In this document: in pieces, positions 21,472 to 22,156 of the stretch
How the letters are laid out: every line of letters begins with the position of its first letter
How positions within the stretch are numbered: the first letter of the stretch is position 1
DNA from: Syntrophus sp. (in: bacteria)
Lineage (GTDB): Bacteria > Desulfobacterota > Syntrophia > Syntrophales > UBA5619
Length of the DNA: 22,156 nucleotides
Assembly (NCBI GenBank): GCA_013824905.1
Contig: PNOO01000009.1
Span: forward strand, 1-22,156
Direction: 5' to 3'
Notes under the pieces: model-generated
What the model was told of the DNA's origin: nothing
Database searches by the model: none
What the model saw: the letters and a program-made list of their open reading frames with translations, nothing else
Position numbers and translations under genes: made by a program

Positions 21472-22156
21472 TCAGAAGCCGAGGAATAAATTTAATTTAT
21501 TGATATCGCTCATCAGGGTTGCAAACCCCGGGAGCGTCAGGGATTGTGGACCATCAGACAGGGCCTTTTCCGGTTCGGGATGGACCTCGACCAGTATGCC
21601 ATGCGCCCCTGCTACCAGTGCCGCTTTGGCCATGGGGGGGACCAGGCTCCGTTTGCCGGTGGCATGGGAGGGGTCAACCATGATGGGAAGGTGCGAAAGT
21701 TCCTTGATGAGGGGAACGACGGAAAGATCAAGGGTGTTGCGGGTGGCAGATTCAAAGGTGCGGATTCCCCGTTCGCAGAGGATCACGTTGGGATTGCCTC
21801 CATCCAGAATATATTCGGCGGCAGAAAGAAATTCCTCTATGGTGGCGCTCATACCTCTTTTGAGGAGCACCGGTTTGCTTCCTCTCCCTAATTCCTTCAG
21901 CAGGTCAAAATTCTGCATGTTCCGAGCGCCAACCTGGAGCAGATCGGCGCATTCTGAGACATGCTCCACGTGTTCAGGGCTCATAACCTCCGTCACGATC
22001 GGGAGGCCGCTCTCCGCGCGAGCCAATGCGAGGAGGCGTAAGCCCTCTTCCCTCAGTCCCTGAAACGTGTGTGGGCCGGTCCTCGGCTTAAAAGCTCCCC
22101 CTCGCAACAAATCAGCCCCGGCAGCCTTCACTGCAAGCGCTGTTTTGATGATCTGC
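21472..22156 (-). CDS. aroF: 3-deoxy-7-phosphoheptulonate (DAHP) synthase, 3' part
   Basis: The gene runs off the right edge; its last 228 codons are present, opening in-frame with QIIKTALAVKAAGADLLRGG. Signatures of the B. subtilis/Thermotoga-type (KDO8P-synthase-like) DAHP synthase are GGAFKPRTGPHTFQG, TEVMSPEHVE, LLQVGARNMQNFDLL, PVLLKRGMSATIEE, NVILCERGIRTFE and MVDPSHATGKRSLV. The enzyme joins PEP and erythrose-4-phosphate, the first step to chorismate, Tyr and Phe. The N-terminal regulatory domain, if any, is outside the window. Its product feeds the substrate pool of the ammonia-lyase in this locus, though it may simply be a neighbouring housekeeping gene. The stop is TGA at 21474-21472. 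Confidence 0.93.
   Translation of the reverse strand, partial: QIIKTALAVKAAGADLLRGGAFKPRTGPHTFQGLREEGLRLLALARAESGLPIVTEVMSPEHVEHVSECADLLQVGARNMQNFDLLKELGRGSKPVLLKRGMSATIEEFLSAAEYILDGGNPNVILCERGIRTFESATRNTLDLSVVPLIKELSHLPIMVDPSHATGKRSLVPPMAKAALVAGAHGILVEVHPEPEKALSDGPQSLTLPGFATLMSDINKLNLFLGF

Overview
The window looks like a chromosomal stretch of a GC-rich, Gram-negative, probably anaerobic bacterium. A deltaproteobacterial (Desulfobacterota, Syntrophia-like) origin fits the NtrB-like hybrid kinase, the envelope-export genes and the style of the palindromic repeat, but that is inference from gene content only. No rRNA, tRNA or CRISPR array was seen.

Left end (1-2415) is an accessory patch, less GC-rich than the rest. 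It holds a HEPN remnant, an intact pair made of a winged-helix/MNT nucleotidyltransferase (141-725) and a HEPN protein (703-1149), a RelE-like toxin with an HTH antitoxin (1356-1948), and a frameshifted HicA-like gene (2051-2289). Two short relics, at 1153 and 2293, share the same start context and resemble one 5' gene end. Each sits directly behind a toxin-antitoxin-type gene.

The main body is an aryl-polyene-like lipid biosynthesis and export locus in several transcription units. Unit A (+, 2416-6032) encodes a CoA ligase, a FabG-type reductase, a LolA-like carrier and a lipoprotein. Unit B (-, 9317-6037) encodes a PhnD-type periplasmic binding protein coupled to a membrane hybrid histidine kinase. 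Unit C (+, 9792-19828) encodes a radical SAM protein, a MIO-type aromatic ammonia-lyase, a 4HBT thioesterase, a fused FakA-FakB-like fatty-acid kinase, a family 2 glycosyltransferase, an MMPL exporter fused to a methyltransferase, and an LpxL-like acyltransferase. Unit D (-, 21191-19788) encodes a second, divergent AMP ligase behind a strong-looking promoter and a leader with two mutually exclusive hairpins. At the right edge (-) is the 3' part of a DAHP synthase gene, the entry enzyme of aromatic amino-acid synthesis.

A working model, which is inference: DAHP synthase supports tyrosine/phenylalanine supply, the ammonia-lyase makes a cinnamate-type starter, AMP ligases activate it, FabG takes part in chain reduction, the thioesterase releases an acyl acid that the fused kinase could phosphorylate, the glycosyltransferase and acyltransferase build a lipid, and MMPL, LolA and the lipoprotein deliver it to the outer membrane. 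Ketosynthase, acyl carrier protein and dehydratase genes are absent here and must lie elsewhere if this model holds. The most distinctive points are the FakA-FakB fusion one base after the thioesterase, the exporter-methyltransferase fusion, the unusual Phe-His selectivity pair of the ammonia-lyase, the embedded binding-protein/kinase sensor, and the candidate attenuator in front of the second ligase.
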